Below, in pieces: positions 10,673-22,000 of a stretch of 64,000 nt of DNA. The position numbers and the translations under genes are program-made. Positions within the stretch are counted from its first letter, which is position 1; each line of letters starts with the position of its first letter. The DNA comes from Podospora comata (taxonomy: Eukaryota > Ascomycota > Sordariomycetes > Sordariales > Podosporaceae). Location of the stretch: assembly GCA_017354895.1 (NCBI GenBank), contig CP071497.1, forward strand, positions 1,488,001-1,552,000. Direction: 5' to 3'. The notes below the pieces were generated by a model that saw nothing but the letters and a program-made list of their open reading frames with translations, had not been told where the DNA came from and did not search any database.

Positions 10673-13600
10673 CTAAAGTAAGGAAAGGAACAACAGGATC
10701 AGTTTGTCGGAAAAGAAAAATAACAGCCGTTCTTTGTCATCCTCGTCCTCATCGCTTCCAGCTTTCTTCCCTTTCCTGTTTTGTTGGAGCCGCCTTTCCT
10801 CCCCTCGCTCTTCTTCCCCTCTGTATCCTTGCACTTTTTGCCAGTCTTGCTGCCCTCGCCCACCCTTTTTCTTCACTTTCCTCTTGTCCTGCTCATCTGG
10901 CTCCTCTTCATGGCTGTCCTCCTCAGTCTCTGTCTGATCCTTACTTTCGGTTTCCTCAGAGTCATCGGCCTCACTCTCGTCAGAATCGAAGTAGTCCTTG
11001 TTCTTCTTCTTTATCTTTCTCATGAAGCTGTCCTCTCCGGCCTGTTCCCGCTTCGTCAAACCCCCTTGTTGCTTTGAGGTATGCGTTGAACTCAATTGTC
11101 ACATTTGGCACGACTTCGAAGCAACGCTTGGTCAACACTGGCCTTGGATCCTGGCCATCGCTGGTTTGTTTGCGCTTGGCTTTGAACTCAGCGAGTGCCA
11201 TGACAGTCTGGAAGGCATTCCTGATCTGGCGCCCGTTCCAGCGGAGCGTCTTCCATTGCTCGTTAGCCCATTCGACTATTCTGTCTTGCTGATCCTTGTA
11301 CTCAAACGGCGGGAAGTTGTGCTCCTGACGGCCCTCGTTGATCTTCTCAAGGCGTTCGAAGTTGTGCCTGAAGATTTCGATGGTCTGGTCGCTTCTGGGA
11401 GTCGGATGGCAGAGTGTCAGATGAAGCCGAGAACGAAAGGCGTCATCAATCGCTCTGACCCGGTCAGTGGCGAGAAAACGAATCCCAGAATAGCACTCGA
11501 GGATTCGCAGAAAAGACAGAGACTAGGCCGTTACCGTTTGACATCTCGTTGCTGCTTTTTTTTTTTTAGTTGCGAGTCGCCTTTTCAGCTACCAAGGGAA
11601 GGCCAGGGCAAAACCCACCTCCCGTCTGGCAAGAAACACGTCCGCTTCCATCAAGGAGAAGGACACAACCCCATTTGTGGGCAAGCCTGAAGTGGTCCTC
11701 CATGTTCCTCTCAACATCCTCAGGAATGTATCCAATGTCGCCTGTCGCTAGTCAGAATCAAATATGGATTTGGCATGTTGGACACATACCGCATGTGATG
11801 GGATAGAGCGGCTTCTTTGTGTGAGCAGCAACGCACTCTAGCTCTAGCGTTAGGTCCTCAATCCACAGACGTTGAGATGAAAGGAGAGTGTTATGCCTGC
11901 CAGCGTGGATGTTTTTCCAACCCCAGGGACACCGTGTAGAAGAATTATGATGCAGCCTTTGCCTAGAAGGCAACGTTATGTGTAAGCTTTCACAAGCTTT
12001 CAAGACGGATTGAAAGCCATTAACCGGTGTACGCCTTTTCCACTCATCTTTTCCAAGCACCGCGTCCATTTCCGGTGGCCGGATGACCATCTGGCTTGTA
12101 AGTCGCATGCGTTTCAACCATGGCCTGCACCACTTTCCGATGGCCTGGGGGTAGAACAAGGTCACCCCAGCCGTAGTTGTGCTCAACCTGGCGTAGCTTC
12201 GATAGCTCTAGTAAAGCTGCATGGGATAAGGTTTTAGTGAGCACACCCATATTCTCCTCAACAAACGAAACGGCATAGGTAAGTGGGAAACACATACCCT
12301 ACCCCATTATCAATTTCGTAGAGAAAAGCCAGGCACCGTCCCGGGTAGCAAATGGAGCATTTTTGGTCTCAAATGGCCATTCACGAAGCTGTTTTGAGAC
12401 TCCGCCAGCAAACTCCCGAGTCCCCTTCTTATAGTTGGGTCCCGCCTCACGGCTATTGCCATGGTGTATGGACCGAAGGAATACCCCTCGTTGACGTGTG
12501 CGCGACACCACCTATTGCCGCAACTTGGCGCGCCGGTAATGCAAGCTTCGTCCGGGTCTGTCAAGCTGTACCTCGCCATTTCCCTAGACTCTGTTGGCTT
12601 CGTAAATATTGGTAGCTGCATGCCTGTTCTTTCCCAGGACTGTTTGTCCTCGACGAAGGCCATCCTCATATCGATAGTAACAGGGCTATCGATCTGTGGA
12701 AGAATGCGTAATCGGATGTTAGAATTATAATGTTTGAGAAGACGAGAAGACTCAAAAAGCCACAAAGATGGGATACCTATCTTACCTCGTCGCGGCTTGG
12801 TCCCACCGTAAGGCCCTGGTGCTGCATGTGTGATACACTTGTAGCATCGACGAACCTCTCGCCCCGAATATCAAGCTTCTTCTTGTCGAAATAACTCATG
12901 GGATAAGCCTCCAGGCTGCGGGTGTCCATTTCGCCTTCGAATGGTTTGAATACGAACAAATCATCAACACAGCCATACTCATGGCCGTTGAAATCCAAAT
13001 GAGAGCAATGAACAACCAAGTCCGTCATAACCCCTCGGACTTTCAACAACGATCTGGTTCCTGCAGGTCGTTGCGAGGTCGATGATGTGGTAACATGATC
13101 CTGCTCTGTGAAATCGGTGGGCTTCAAAGTACTGAAAAACACTACCAGACTTAACGTGGACGTCGTCTTCGGGCACGGGCAAGGAGCTCTCGACAAAGGT
13201 GCCGGACACCCATCGAATCGCACGTTGGTACGAGCCTCTCTGGCCAGATGTACGTTCCAACTTTCTGCATCATCTTGTTCTTGTTCCGATAGGTCAAAGA
13301 AATGAACTGTCAGTTGTATATCTTGTGCCTTGCACCGTTCTGGTACAGTGTGCGTTGGTTGAGATGGGCGTTCCAAAAGCCTCAGGCAAAATTTCAGATT
13401 ACTTAAAGATTCCCCAACATCAATGGCGCTGATCGGTGGTGTGGGGGGGGTAACGGCACGTGTTCTGGGTTGCGAAACTTGGCCCTGGATTCGCCGTCAG
13501 AGTCATCCTCAGATTCATTACTCAGTTCGTCTAGGCTACCATCGTCAGACGGTTGGTGTGTAGGGTCCTAGCCATCCTCAAGTACTCTGGAGCTGTTCTC

Positions 13601-13972
13601 CGTCGCTTCACAGGGGGGTATGTCTGCCTCGTCCCTGGAATCGCGTTGTCGTTCCTCGGTCTCAAGCGATCCAATCAACCTGTCGATCTCCGATTTAGGG
13701 CCTAACATGCAACCAGGAGTTAGTGTGCACAGTTGATAAAGGAGGAACTGAGGTGATATCAACTTACCATGCTTGATGCTATTTAGAAGGTCCATTGCAG
13801 GCTGAATACATCTGGTTTCCTCAACTATGAGGTTAGAAAAGTACACAGCAGGGATAACCGGTAGCTTCCATCTCAACTGGAGGAATAAAGACGGCTTGAA
13901 TAACTGAAACGAAAAGTCGAACCAGCGCTCAGTTGCATACAAAGTGGTATGACAGAGGCAGCACCTTGGCAC
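10673..13972 (-). pseudogene. Degenerate AAA ATPase gene of the fungal DUF7025-AAA-lid type
   Basis: Reading the minus strand from 13972, the parts come in the normal order of a well-populated fungal AAA family. An acidic Ser/Glu-rich N-terminal region (about 13450-13970) is followed by a DUF7025-like region (about 12310-13260, with GCVDDLFVFKPFEGEMD and LLPGTVPGFSLRN). Then come Walker A GVPGVGKTST (about 11908-11933), DIGYIPEDVERNMEDHF, a Walker B remnant at about 11660, the lid region RVRAIDDAFRSRLHLTL (about 11440), and an acidic/Lys-rich tail to 10673. Several introns are still readable, for example one with donor GTAAGA near 12785. The reading frame is interrupted repeatedly: a stop in the acidic region, at least one shift upstream of DUF7025, one within Walker B where the DEAD motif falls out of frame, and one or two before the lid. 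It is probably a recent host pseudogene; assembly error is a less likely alternative given the number of breaks. Confidence 0.75.
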
Positions 13973-14229
13973 GACGTGGACAACGCACTGGCAGTGCCTC
14001 GTCGAGTACGACTCTAGGTCAAGGGAAGCCTGGGGGTTTGTTTAACATTTGGAATACATGGTTGGTAGAAAAATATGGACGCGAGAGCTGTGTCCCTCAA
14101 ATTTGAGTGTTGTGGTTTAGACGAGTCTAGAAACTGGACGACCTGGAAGCTCATCTTCTCATAAATTCGGGCTCTTGCAGGGCATGAGCGCTCAAGTTCA
14201 ACTCGAGCATGTCACATAAAGCTGCAGAG

Positions 14230-14687
14230 GAAGTGAGACCTTGTGGTACAGTGAGTTAGTTGATAACGAGTGGGGAAATATCTTCCCCCCAAAGAAGAGA
14301 AAGCGAACCCGTTTCAGGCTATTGAAGCCAGCCGCCTCCCCGCCCAGACAGAACACCAAATCTGCACCCTCGAACATGTTGTCCTTGACCCCTTTGGTGC
14401 TTTCATCTCGGGAGGCTTCGCTGTGATATTGGCTGTAAGCAGATCCACCTCCAGCGAAAGCAACCTCTGCTAACGAGTGGGAAATTAGGCAGTTGAGAAA
14501 CATGTCAAAGAAAGAGAGAGTATCCAAAACTTTCTCGCCAATATTCCCGAGAGATTGAACAGCATCCAACGGCTTTCTGACATGTGTGCAGAGACCGAAA
14601 GCTTTCATGTTGAAATGAATGGCGTGCTGGTGTCCATCTTCGGGGTGTTGGAGAGTATTGTCGAGAAGCTGACAGATACATGGACCT
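14230..14687 (+). pseudogene. Truncated 5' fragment of a fungal STAND/NLR-type gene (N-terminal helical domain)
   Basis: Two exon pieces, about 14241-14434 and 14489-14687, are separated by a clear 54-nt intron (donor GTAAGC, CTAAC branch, acceptor TTAG). They encode an all-helical domain with the pattern DPFGAFISGGFAVILAAVEK ... ANIPERLNSIQRLSDMC ... VLVSIFGVLESIVEKLTDTW. This resembles the N-terminal domains that precede NACHT/NB-ARC modules in fungal STAND proteins (DUF7708/Goodbye-like). A GTAAGT donor follows at 14688, but the next bases are already the 3' end of the HET gene on the other strand, so nucleotide-binding and repeat domains are missing. A C-homopolymer near 14285-14290 shifts the frame between WYSELVDNEWGNIFPP and KEEKANPFQAIEA. 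I call it a truncated host gene; the domain assignment is by pattern only. Confidence 0.55.
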
Positions 14688-14695
14688 GTAAGTGT

Positions 14696-16798
14696 TCAAC
14701 CAAGGACAATATCCCGCACCTCTGGGTTCTGTCGATCCCAGCCCTCCTTCCAAATGGTACCACACCCCCTTCGATATGCAATTCCCTCCCTCCGCTCAAC
14801 CCACAAAACATTGTAAAAATGGAACTCCTCCAGCTCACGAGTTTCCTCATTCAGTCCCCATTCCGGCAGGTATATCTCCTTGAGCCACTTCGACCTCGTG
14901 TAGTATGCCTTCCCTTCCGATATCACGATACACTCACACAGCGCATCCTTTTCCAAAACCGGATCCTCCCTCGTGAAAGGAACCTTCAACCTGCCCACTA
15001 TTTTCCCAGAACTATCCACAAAATGGTAGTTCACAAACGGCGCCACCTCTTCTTCCCAGGCAACCCTGGCCAGCTTGCTGGTCTCTTCCTTCTCAGGCTG
15101 CATCCGAAAAGAAGCCACCGACACACTCCCATGAAGAAGCCAACCCAACTTCTCCTTCTCCACCGTAAGCCCGCCTGTATCAATCGTCGGCACATCAAAG
15201 AACTTCAAATCCAACCCCCCGACACCCCCTTGCTTGAACATCCGAGCGAGATGTGGAGTGAGGTTGACAAAGCTGATCGGCTCATCAGCAGGAGCATGAT
15301 ACCACCTGACGACCGGAGTCAGCTCGATCGAAGGATTGTTCCCAAAAGTGTGATCGCTCAAGTTGTTCGCCACACTCCCCTGGAACGAAGCCCACGACCA
15401 GCTAGGAAACATCAGCTCCCTGCTCCCCGGCGCGACAAGCCTCGGTTTTGACCCCGCCTGAGGCTCCCACAACATGGCCACGTCGAAGAACATCTTTGGC
15501 ATCCCGTGCAGAAAACCACCATCATAAGTCCGGCTGAGGACATCCAGAATCCCAGAAAAGGCCCGAAGACCGTCTGCTTGGTACGTCATCCTCCTCCGTT
15601 GATACTGCCTCACCAACCCCTCGAAATAGCGAAAGTCGGGCCTCTTGGGGGTCTTGAGCTCAAAGGTGAAGTGCCTATCAAACGCCAGATGTGCCGGCCT
15701 TTTCTTCTCCGTCCTCCATGTCTCATCAACCACCATCCCATCCGGCTCCGCGGCGGCCCCTTCAACCCAGACGGAGCACTTGCACTGCCAGATCACGCTT
15801 CCCCTAAAAAAAACGAGCGACCTCCTCGACAGCAACCGTTCTTGGAACGTCCAAGCTCTGTTATGCCACGTGGTGAAATACCTCGCCTCCTCTGTCTCCG
15901 GCCCCGGACGCATCCGGCACTCGGGGGAAAACTCCAGGATTGGAAGCTCCGGAAAGGGGCGGGAAGAGCCCACGCCATGGAGACCAGTGTTGGCATCGGC
16001 TCCGTCAGCGGCAATGATGGTGAACTGGGAGTTTGCGTAGATGGAGGCCATGGAGGCGATTTGCTGGGATTTGTTGGCCTCGTCGTCTTGGATGATGCAG
16101 AGTCTATCCACCCAGAGGTAGCGCTCGCCCATGTCACGCGTGACCTTGATGGCGTCTTGGATTGTCAGTGGGAGCCGGGGGAGGATCTCTGGGGAAGCGA
16201 GAGAGCTTGGGAGCTGGAGGGTTGAAAAGTTGGAGATGCGGGTTTCGAGGATGTCGGGGAGGACGCCCCAGACGTAGCTGAGGGTGGTGTATTTTGGGGG
16301 GGTGCCGGGGAACTGGACGAGGCGGTGCTCGTCGACGTCGATTAGGATCATGTCTGTGACGGGCGGTTGAGTGGGGGTGGGTCGGCAGTCTTCATGGTGC
16401 TGTTCGCAGTATTCCGGCCATCGCTTGAGGGAGCTGATGTCGATTGTGTCTGCGTCGATGATCTTGTAGTGGACCGAGGTCGGAGCAAGTTCTGATGAGG
16501 GAAGCAGCTCGAGGTGATAGGCTGAGTGGTCCCAGCAACCACATCCGGTTCGAAAGAAGAATCGCTTTTGGGGAAAGCAATCGAGTCGCATAGGACAGGT
16601 CAGTTGGAGGGGCGAGTTTGGCGCTAGACGAGCGAAGGAGTCGAGGGTGTATTTGCAGGTGGCACATTTTGGATCGAAACTTGCGGCGAGTCTGATGATG
16701 TTCTCACCGACTGCTTCTCCTCGAATGGTCTTGAGAATGGCCTCTGAAAAGAAGGCGCAAGTCTTGCAGCCAACTGCCGGATGCTCGCTTGAGGCCAT
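14696..16798 (-). CDS. HET-domain protein (heterokaryon incompatibility type)
   Basis: Single exon, 700 aa, from the ATG at 16798. The N-terminal 130 residues are rich in Cys pairs (CKTC, CATC), as in many HET proteins. The HET domain spans about 165-330: YTTLSYVWG (170-178), RYLWVDRLCIIQDD (226-239), ASIYANSQFTIIAADG (251-266) and WHNRAWTFQERLLS (about 310-323). The C-terminal part (about 330-700) has the usual poorly conserved HET tail, including WSWASFQG. HET domains, distant relatives of TIR domains, trigger cell death when incompatible strains fuse; no partner or NTPase domain is present here. An upstream in-frame extension exists but lacks ATG. Its stop lies only 8 bases from the end of the truncated STAND fragment on the other strand. 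Family call is secure, biological role inferred. Confidence 0.88.
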   Translation of the reverse strand: MASSEHPAVGCKTCAFFSEAILKTIRGEAVGENIIRLAASFDPKCATCKYTLDSFARLAPNSPLQLTCPMRLDCFPQKRFFFRTGCGCWDHSAYHLELLPSSELAPTSVHYKIIDADTIDISSLKRWPEYCEQHHEDCRPTPTQPPVTDMILIDVDEHRLVQFPGTPPKYTTLSYVWGVLPDILETRISNFSTLQLPSSLASPEILPRLPLTIQDAIKVTRDMGERYLWVDRLCIIQDDEANKSQQIASMASIYANSQFTIIAADGADANTGLHGVGSSRPFPELPILEFSPECRMRPGPETEEARYFTTWHNRAWTFQERLLSRRSLVFFRGSVIWQCKCSVWVEGAAAEPDGMVVDETWRTEKKRPAHLAFDRHFTFELKTPKRPDFRYFEGLVRQYQRRRMTYQADGLRAFSGILDVLSRTYDGGFLHGMPKMFFDVAMLWEPQAGSKPRLVAPGSRELMFPSWSWASFQGSVANNLSDHTFGNNPSIELTPVVRWYHAPADEPISFVNLTPHLARMFKQGGVGGLDLKFFDVPTIDTGGLTVEKEKLGWLLHGSVSVASFRMQPEKEETSKLARVAWEEEVAPFVNYHFVDSSGKIVGRLKVPFTREDPVLEKDALCECIVISEGKAYYTRSKWLKEIYLPEWGLNEETRELEEFHFYNVLWVERREGIAYRRGCGTIWKEGWDRQNPEVRDIVLG

Positions 16799-17115
16799 TG
16801 TGAACGATGAGCCCAAGGCATGTGGCTTGAAGAAGTGGACGAGCTTTGAACTTGGCACCAGGCTCTCGGGTCCCGGGGGCTTTTCTGTCAATCCGCAGAA
16901 GCCATAGCCATAGCCATAGCCATAGCCATTGGGCAAAGCGGGGCTTTTCACTAGTTTGTGCGGCTGAGCATGGCTTCACTCCAGGGTGGTATTGCCGGCG
17001 TGAAACGCTCCGGGGGAAAACAGCTGCTTACATCCGATGTCGACAAAGACTTCAGAAACCAAGTACATGTATGTATATGTCTCTGCCATTGAAATCTACA
17101 ACCATGTCCCAGCCA
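16799..17115. other. Short intergenic with (GCCATA)n hexamer repeat
   Basis: Upstream region of the HET gene and 3' flank of the Clr5 gene. About 4.5 copies of GCCATA lie at 16901-16929. No other element is seen. Confidence 0.55.
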
Positions 17116-19040
17116 TCATACATACAAAAAGTCCACGTCCCCCCACTGCACAAAGTGATCATACAATACTGATGCCTTGACAGCCAACTGCAGCTCCTTC
17201 TTCGCAGCCATCTTCTCCCCTCTCCTCCAGTAAATACTCGCCAGCTGATAATGGGAACACCGTGCCAGCACCTTCATCTCAGCGGCCATCTTTGGCGACG
17301 GGGAAGAGCCGGTCTTTGCCTGATCAATCAGCGCCCTAAACTTGACCTCAGCCTTTAAATCATCTCCATAGCCCGCCAGCCAGATCCCATGTTCCAACAA
17401 CTCAACCCCCGTATCCTCCTTCGTATTCGAAGAAGGCGGCCCTGTAGAAAGCAAACAGCTCCTCCAAGCACACCCCGCCATCGTGCCCCCCCTCATCCCC
17501 CTCGGCTTCCACTCCCCAACCGCATCCCCCATCCCATGTATATCCCCCATCAAAACCACCCCCAACGGCACCTCCAGCCCAACCTCCCTCACCATCCGCC
17601 CCAACACCGCCATCAAAAACCTCCCTGCCGTCTCCCCGACCGACATCCCCTCCTCCATCAGCTCATCCACCGAGTCAACCTCCATCTCATGCCCATCCCC
17701 CCCACTCAAAACCCGTCTCAGATCCCCCCCAAACCCCCCCCTATCCCCCTCCCCCCCACGGAAACATTTGACAACAATGTCCTCCATCAACCTCCCCGCC
17801 AGCTCTTTCAACGCGCCCCCGTCCGGTCCAGCGTGAAAGCACCCGAGAAAGTTAACAATATAAAACATCCTACTCCCTATCACGCCTTTACTCCCCGGTT
17901 CCAAGACCGCAAACGCGCGGTTGACAGCTTTGAACCGTTTAATCTCCTCACTACCCTCACTCCCATCCAACTCGTCAACGAGAAAAGATTTGTTGATCGC
18001 GAGGGCGTACCGGATGGTGGAAAGCCATTCCAGCGAGCGCATGTTGCGGAGGAAGAAATCTGTTGTTCCCCAGGCTCGTTCGCCGTCTTGGAACATTGTT
18101 GTTTTGTAGAGGCGGGAGAGGAAGAGTTGGAAGGATTGGGGGGTTGTGAGCTGGGTTCCCGTGGTGTATTGTGATGGGAGTGGTGGTGGTGGTGGTGGTT
18201 GGGGGGGGTATAGAGTTGGGAGGAGGGGTGGTGGTGGTGGGGGGGTTACGATCGGTAATGGGGGTGGTGGTGCTGGGAAGGGGTAGGAGGGTCGGCGGAG
18301 GGGGTTGTTGGTTTGGTCGAGAGGATGCGGGAGTTGAGGGGGTTGGTGGATTGTTGTTGTTGTTGCGGCCGGAGAGATCGGGGGGAAGGTTGTGGGGAAA
18401 AGGTTGTTGCTGCTGTTTGGTGGGGATGGGGAGGGCGAGGAGGAGGAAGGGGAGGATACCCTCAGTAAGTTGACATCCACATCTCTGGTGCTGGTTGGTC
18501 TCCCATCTTCTGGGGGTGGTGTAAAACACGATATTTCCCTCGCGCATGGACTGACAGTGCCGGCGCTGGAGGCGAGAAGCTGGGTGATGTTCAGCCCCTT
18601 TCTTCTGACATAGTTTTGCACTCTGTCCCAGTCGACTTCTCGACCTCGGATCATGTACGTTGTTGATCGCTTCCCGACCCTGTCACGCTCGTTTCGGACA
18701 CGGAATAGCTCTACCACTTCGCACTCCTTAAAGTTCTTGTCGAGACCCCAGGATTTTATACGTGTCTTGTACATGCGTTGTCTGTAAGATCAGTGGTTCT
18801 GGCTTGTCAGAGTTGGTGATTCCGAACAGCGAGGATCGAAACGAAAAAAGAAAAGGAGGGCTCGTACGTTGCTCGGAAGCCATGCTCCTCCTCCATGACC
18901 TTCATGACATCCTTGAGCGGTAGGTTCTGCGTCTGGTATAGGTCCTGTATCGTCGTCCTCCACGGGTCCCATTCATCCCCTCCAACCCAGCTAACAGACT
19001 GGCGTCTTCCTTGATCCGCAACAGACTTGGACATGGCCAT
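17116..19040 (-). CDS. Clr5-domain protein (putative transcription factor-like)
   Basis: Two exons, 18868-19040 and 17116-18781, joined over an 86-nt intron (GTACG...TTACAG); 612 aa. The Clr5 domain is split by the intron: DEWDPWRTTIQDLYQTQNL, LPLKDVMKVMEEEHGFRAT, then QRMYKTRIKSWGLDKN (about residues 22-75). Clr5 domains are predicted DNA-binding modules found at the N-terminus of many fungal proteins. A long Pro/Thr/Asn-rich disordered segment follows (about 120-270), then a helical C-terminal half without a domain I can name, ending in GDVDFLYV. The low-complexity segment gives long spurious open frames on the other strand. The start at 19040 is the first ATG in frame and gives a complete Clr5 domain. 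Confidence 0.75.
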
Positions 19041-22000
19041 ATTGGTATTGTTGTTGATGATGATGATAATATTCTATGTTCCCGCTGAGCTAGAAGTGAC
19101 ATGTTCCTGTGTCCCAGTCGGCGAACCATTCTCCCTCGAGGAGGCAAAGCCTTATGGGAGGAAGGATGAGGGGTAGGTCCCTAGAGGTAGGGCGTCCACA
19201 CAAGGCAGCATCCAGTTTGTCGAGGAATTTCCACAGGTCTGCTGCGCCACAGCCTTGGACTATTGGCTCCAGAAAGAGGTCGACAACAACACGTCTGAAG
19301 GCAACTATTTCTCGATGAGGGGCTGCTAGCCGCTAAATGTACGTGACGAAATGTTGGTCCCGCTGCCGGGTCACTGATATTGGGGGCCTGGAGCCGGGCG
19401 CCAAGTCAGGTTGGTAACCTAGATACCTAGGAGGGAAGAGTAAACGACGGCCTGCGATCGGTGATGGCATCTGGAAGAAGCCGATCTCCTTCTTTTGTCA
19501 CTGTTACTCACAGTGGCTGATGCAAAAGGGGTGACGAATCTGCTGCAGTCACGAAACACGTAGAGAGACCCGCAGCAACTGCTCGAGAAGAAGGCAGGTA
19601 GGTACCTTGGTCTCTCTATTTTAATGATCCTCCAAAAAAAAAAACGTTTTTGAAAAGTAACGGACCGGCACGGACCTTCGGACTTAAAAGTGCGAATCGG
19701 AACATCAGCGGCCTTGTCCAGAGTTTGGTAGCAGTCCGATCTGCGATGTCAATCTTCTCTTGGAGGGGGGGGGAGGCGGTACAAAGGTTTCTATTCCGTT
19801 TTGACTGCTTTAGGCAGCTCCCGCTATCAACTTACAAGGGAGATGGGATGACACACATGTACACGACATTCTTCCAACAGCCGTTCGTGCCGTTGTCTTA
19901 CATGCCTTTGCCATCCCTGCTTCCCATGTCTTTGCCAGGGGGCCCTAACTTTCCAGCTCACCTCTGGGGTAATGTGTCATGGATGGAATCTTCCCATCTT
20001 GGGAAATATCGCCTCTGTAGGGTCTCGTGTCTGCCATCCAGGGCTCGAAATCCATCAGGGCTAAGGAACTTTCTCACATCTCCAATAGACCCCACCGGCA
20101 CCTTCTCCGAGAAATTCTGACTAGGGTAGCACCCAACACAGCCACAATCAACGATTGGGTAGCAGCAACGTCCGCAAAAGGCCCGCACATCAGCTTACGG
20201 CATGAACAAGGGTTGAGTGTGAGAAAAAGACAAGAAAGAACAGATTTCCCACGACAGCATCTGTGTTGTCACGTTGCAAAACTCTCCGATGGACGGTTTC
20301 CAGAAGGAATCGCTTCAACCCCCAAATCTATCAAAAGGAGTTACCGCGCGGGCGACAAAAGGACAATGCAGTCAGTGTTCAACAACCCTCATTCAGCATC
20401 ATTCCTGTTTTTCGATTAAATGCGAGATTCCCACAGACCCAGACATTTTATCCCAGAGCAAAAAGGTACAAAGGACACGGAGCAATATACCCTCCGACAC
20501 TCCCCCTCAGCTGCACCTACTGGTACTTAGCATGCGGCTCTGCCCTCCCGCTATTTATCCCACCTTTCCCTAACCGGGGTGGGAGGGGAGGGGAAAGGGG
20601 AAGGGGAAGGGGGTTTAACAACACTCCACATCAAACAGGCAGCTAACTAAGGTACATGCTGCACTATTCCTGATATCGACTCGGGTTCGGATTTCAGGCA
20701 TGCGAGGGCAAAACCTCGGCTAAGTACGAGCAGGCAGTGTCTTGATGGGGCTACTCCAACACTCTTGGTCAAGGTACATATCTCATGCATTGGCAGCTGG
20801 TTTTTGGTGATAGTTGCTAGGTAGTCGGTCGATATCCCTTGTCATGTCAACGCATTCGAGAAAGGTGTACTGTACCTAATAGATCAAGCCCGTCCATCAA
20901 GTGTGTGTGGGGGCCAAAACACCAACAACACGCATTTTACCAGTCAACCAACTAACAAGAACAAAATACAACCCAGTACCAACAGCCCGCACGGACAAAG
21001 TGGGACATTTGGTTATTAGTCCCCCCAAAAAACCATTAACCTTGAGAAACAAAAAAACTCGGGTGTACAACATTTCGAAAAGGACCCGGAGAACAAAAAG
21101 ATCCCGACGGGGCCACAGCAGCCAGGTACTTATGCATATGCACTCGGCGGCTCAGTTGAGGCAGGGTAGCTTTTGTGGGGCATCACCTCCCCCCTCATCC
21201 CGATTCAGTATCAAAAAGAGCAACAAATCAAGATCTGGACATCATATTTCCAACTGCCGCTCCTGCATTTGCATGAGCCACTCAATGGTGATGATGAAGC
21301 TTTTCCCAAGACGAGTCCTTGTGTTGCCGATGATCAACAACGGTGAGTGGAAATGGATATGCGGTGAGTTCGGAAGGATCACCGAGATATTGCCTTTTGA
21401 CGATTGACAGCAAAAAGGCAAGGTACTATGCTAGGTGCTTGGCTAGGGGCTGGCCTGTTCGGACTGTGGTTGCACCCGCTAACGGGGGTGACAGCTGGAC
21501 GCTTCGAAAGACGTGAGTAAGATTTTAGAGACCAATGCAACAATTTAGTATTTCTTGCAGTCACGAGCCTCACACTCTGTTCTCCCTCCTGCTTTTTTCC
21601 CTGTGTAGTAGCAGCTACTGTGTCCTGCAGTATGGCATGTTTGTCAGAGGTTGTGTACTACCATCCACTCAGAATCGTGGTGTACTGGCACGATGATACA
21701 TACCTACCCCGGACCGCACACTCAACCCACAGTGGTGACCAAGGTCGGTTTGGTGGTGGTGGTGGTGGTGGTGAAGAAGAGTGGATCGATTGTGATGAAT
21801 GCGGATGCACAACATGGTCACCCGGGGTGGCGTTTAGATCAAGGTACTGTACATACATACCTCAACCACCCAGCAAACCTATCCCAGACGGCAAGTTCCG
21901 GACCAATATCTCGGTCCTTTCTCGCTGCCACTGGCCCATTGACCAATCCCCAGACCAAGATCAGGTGAGGCCAGCCACGCGTACGTTTGATGCATGAGCG

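Noticed and set aside
16799-16951. Longer N-terminus of the HET protein
   Set aside because: The extension begins with a GTG codon and contains a GYGYGYG run from a hexamer repeat; the first ATG is at 16798.
17389-18473. Long plus-strand open frames opposite the Clr5 gene
   Set aside because: Low-complexity Pro/Gly/Val shadows of the Pro-rich segment on the minus strand.
19650-20188. Open frames of 76-156 residues in the large gap
   Set aside because: No codon bias, no motif and stops in the equivalent frame nearby; they look like chance frames.
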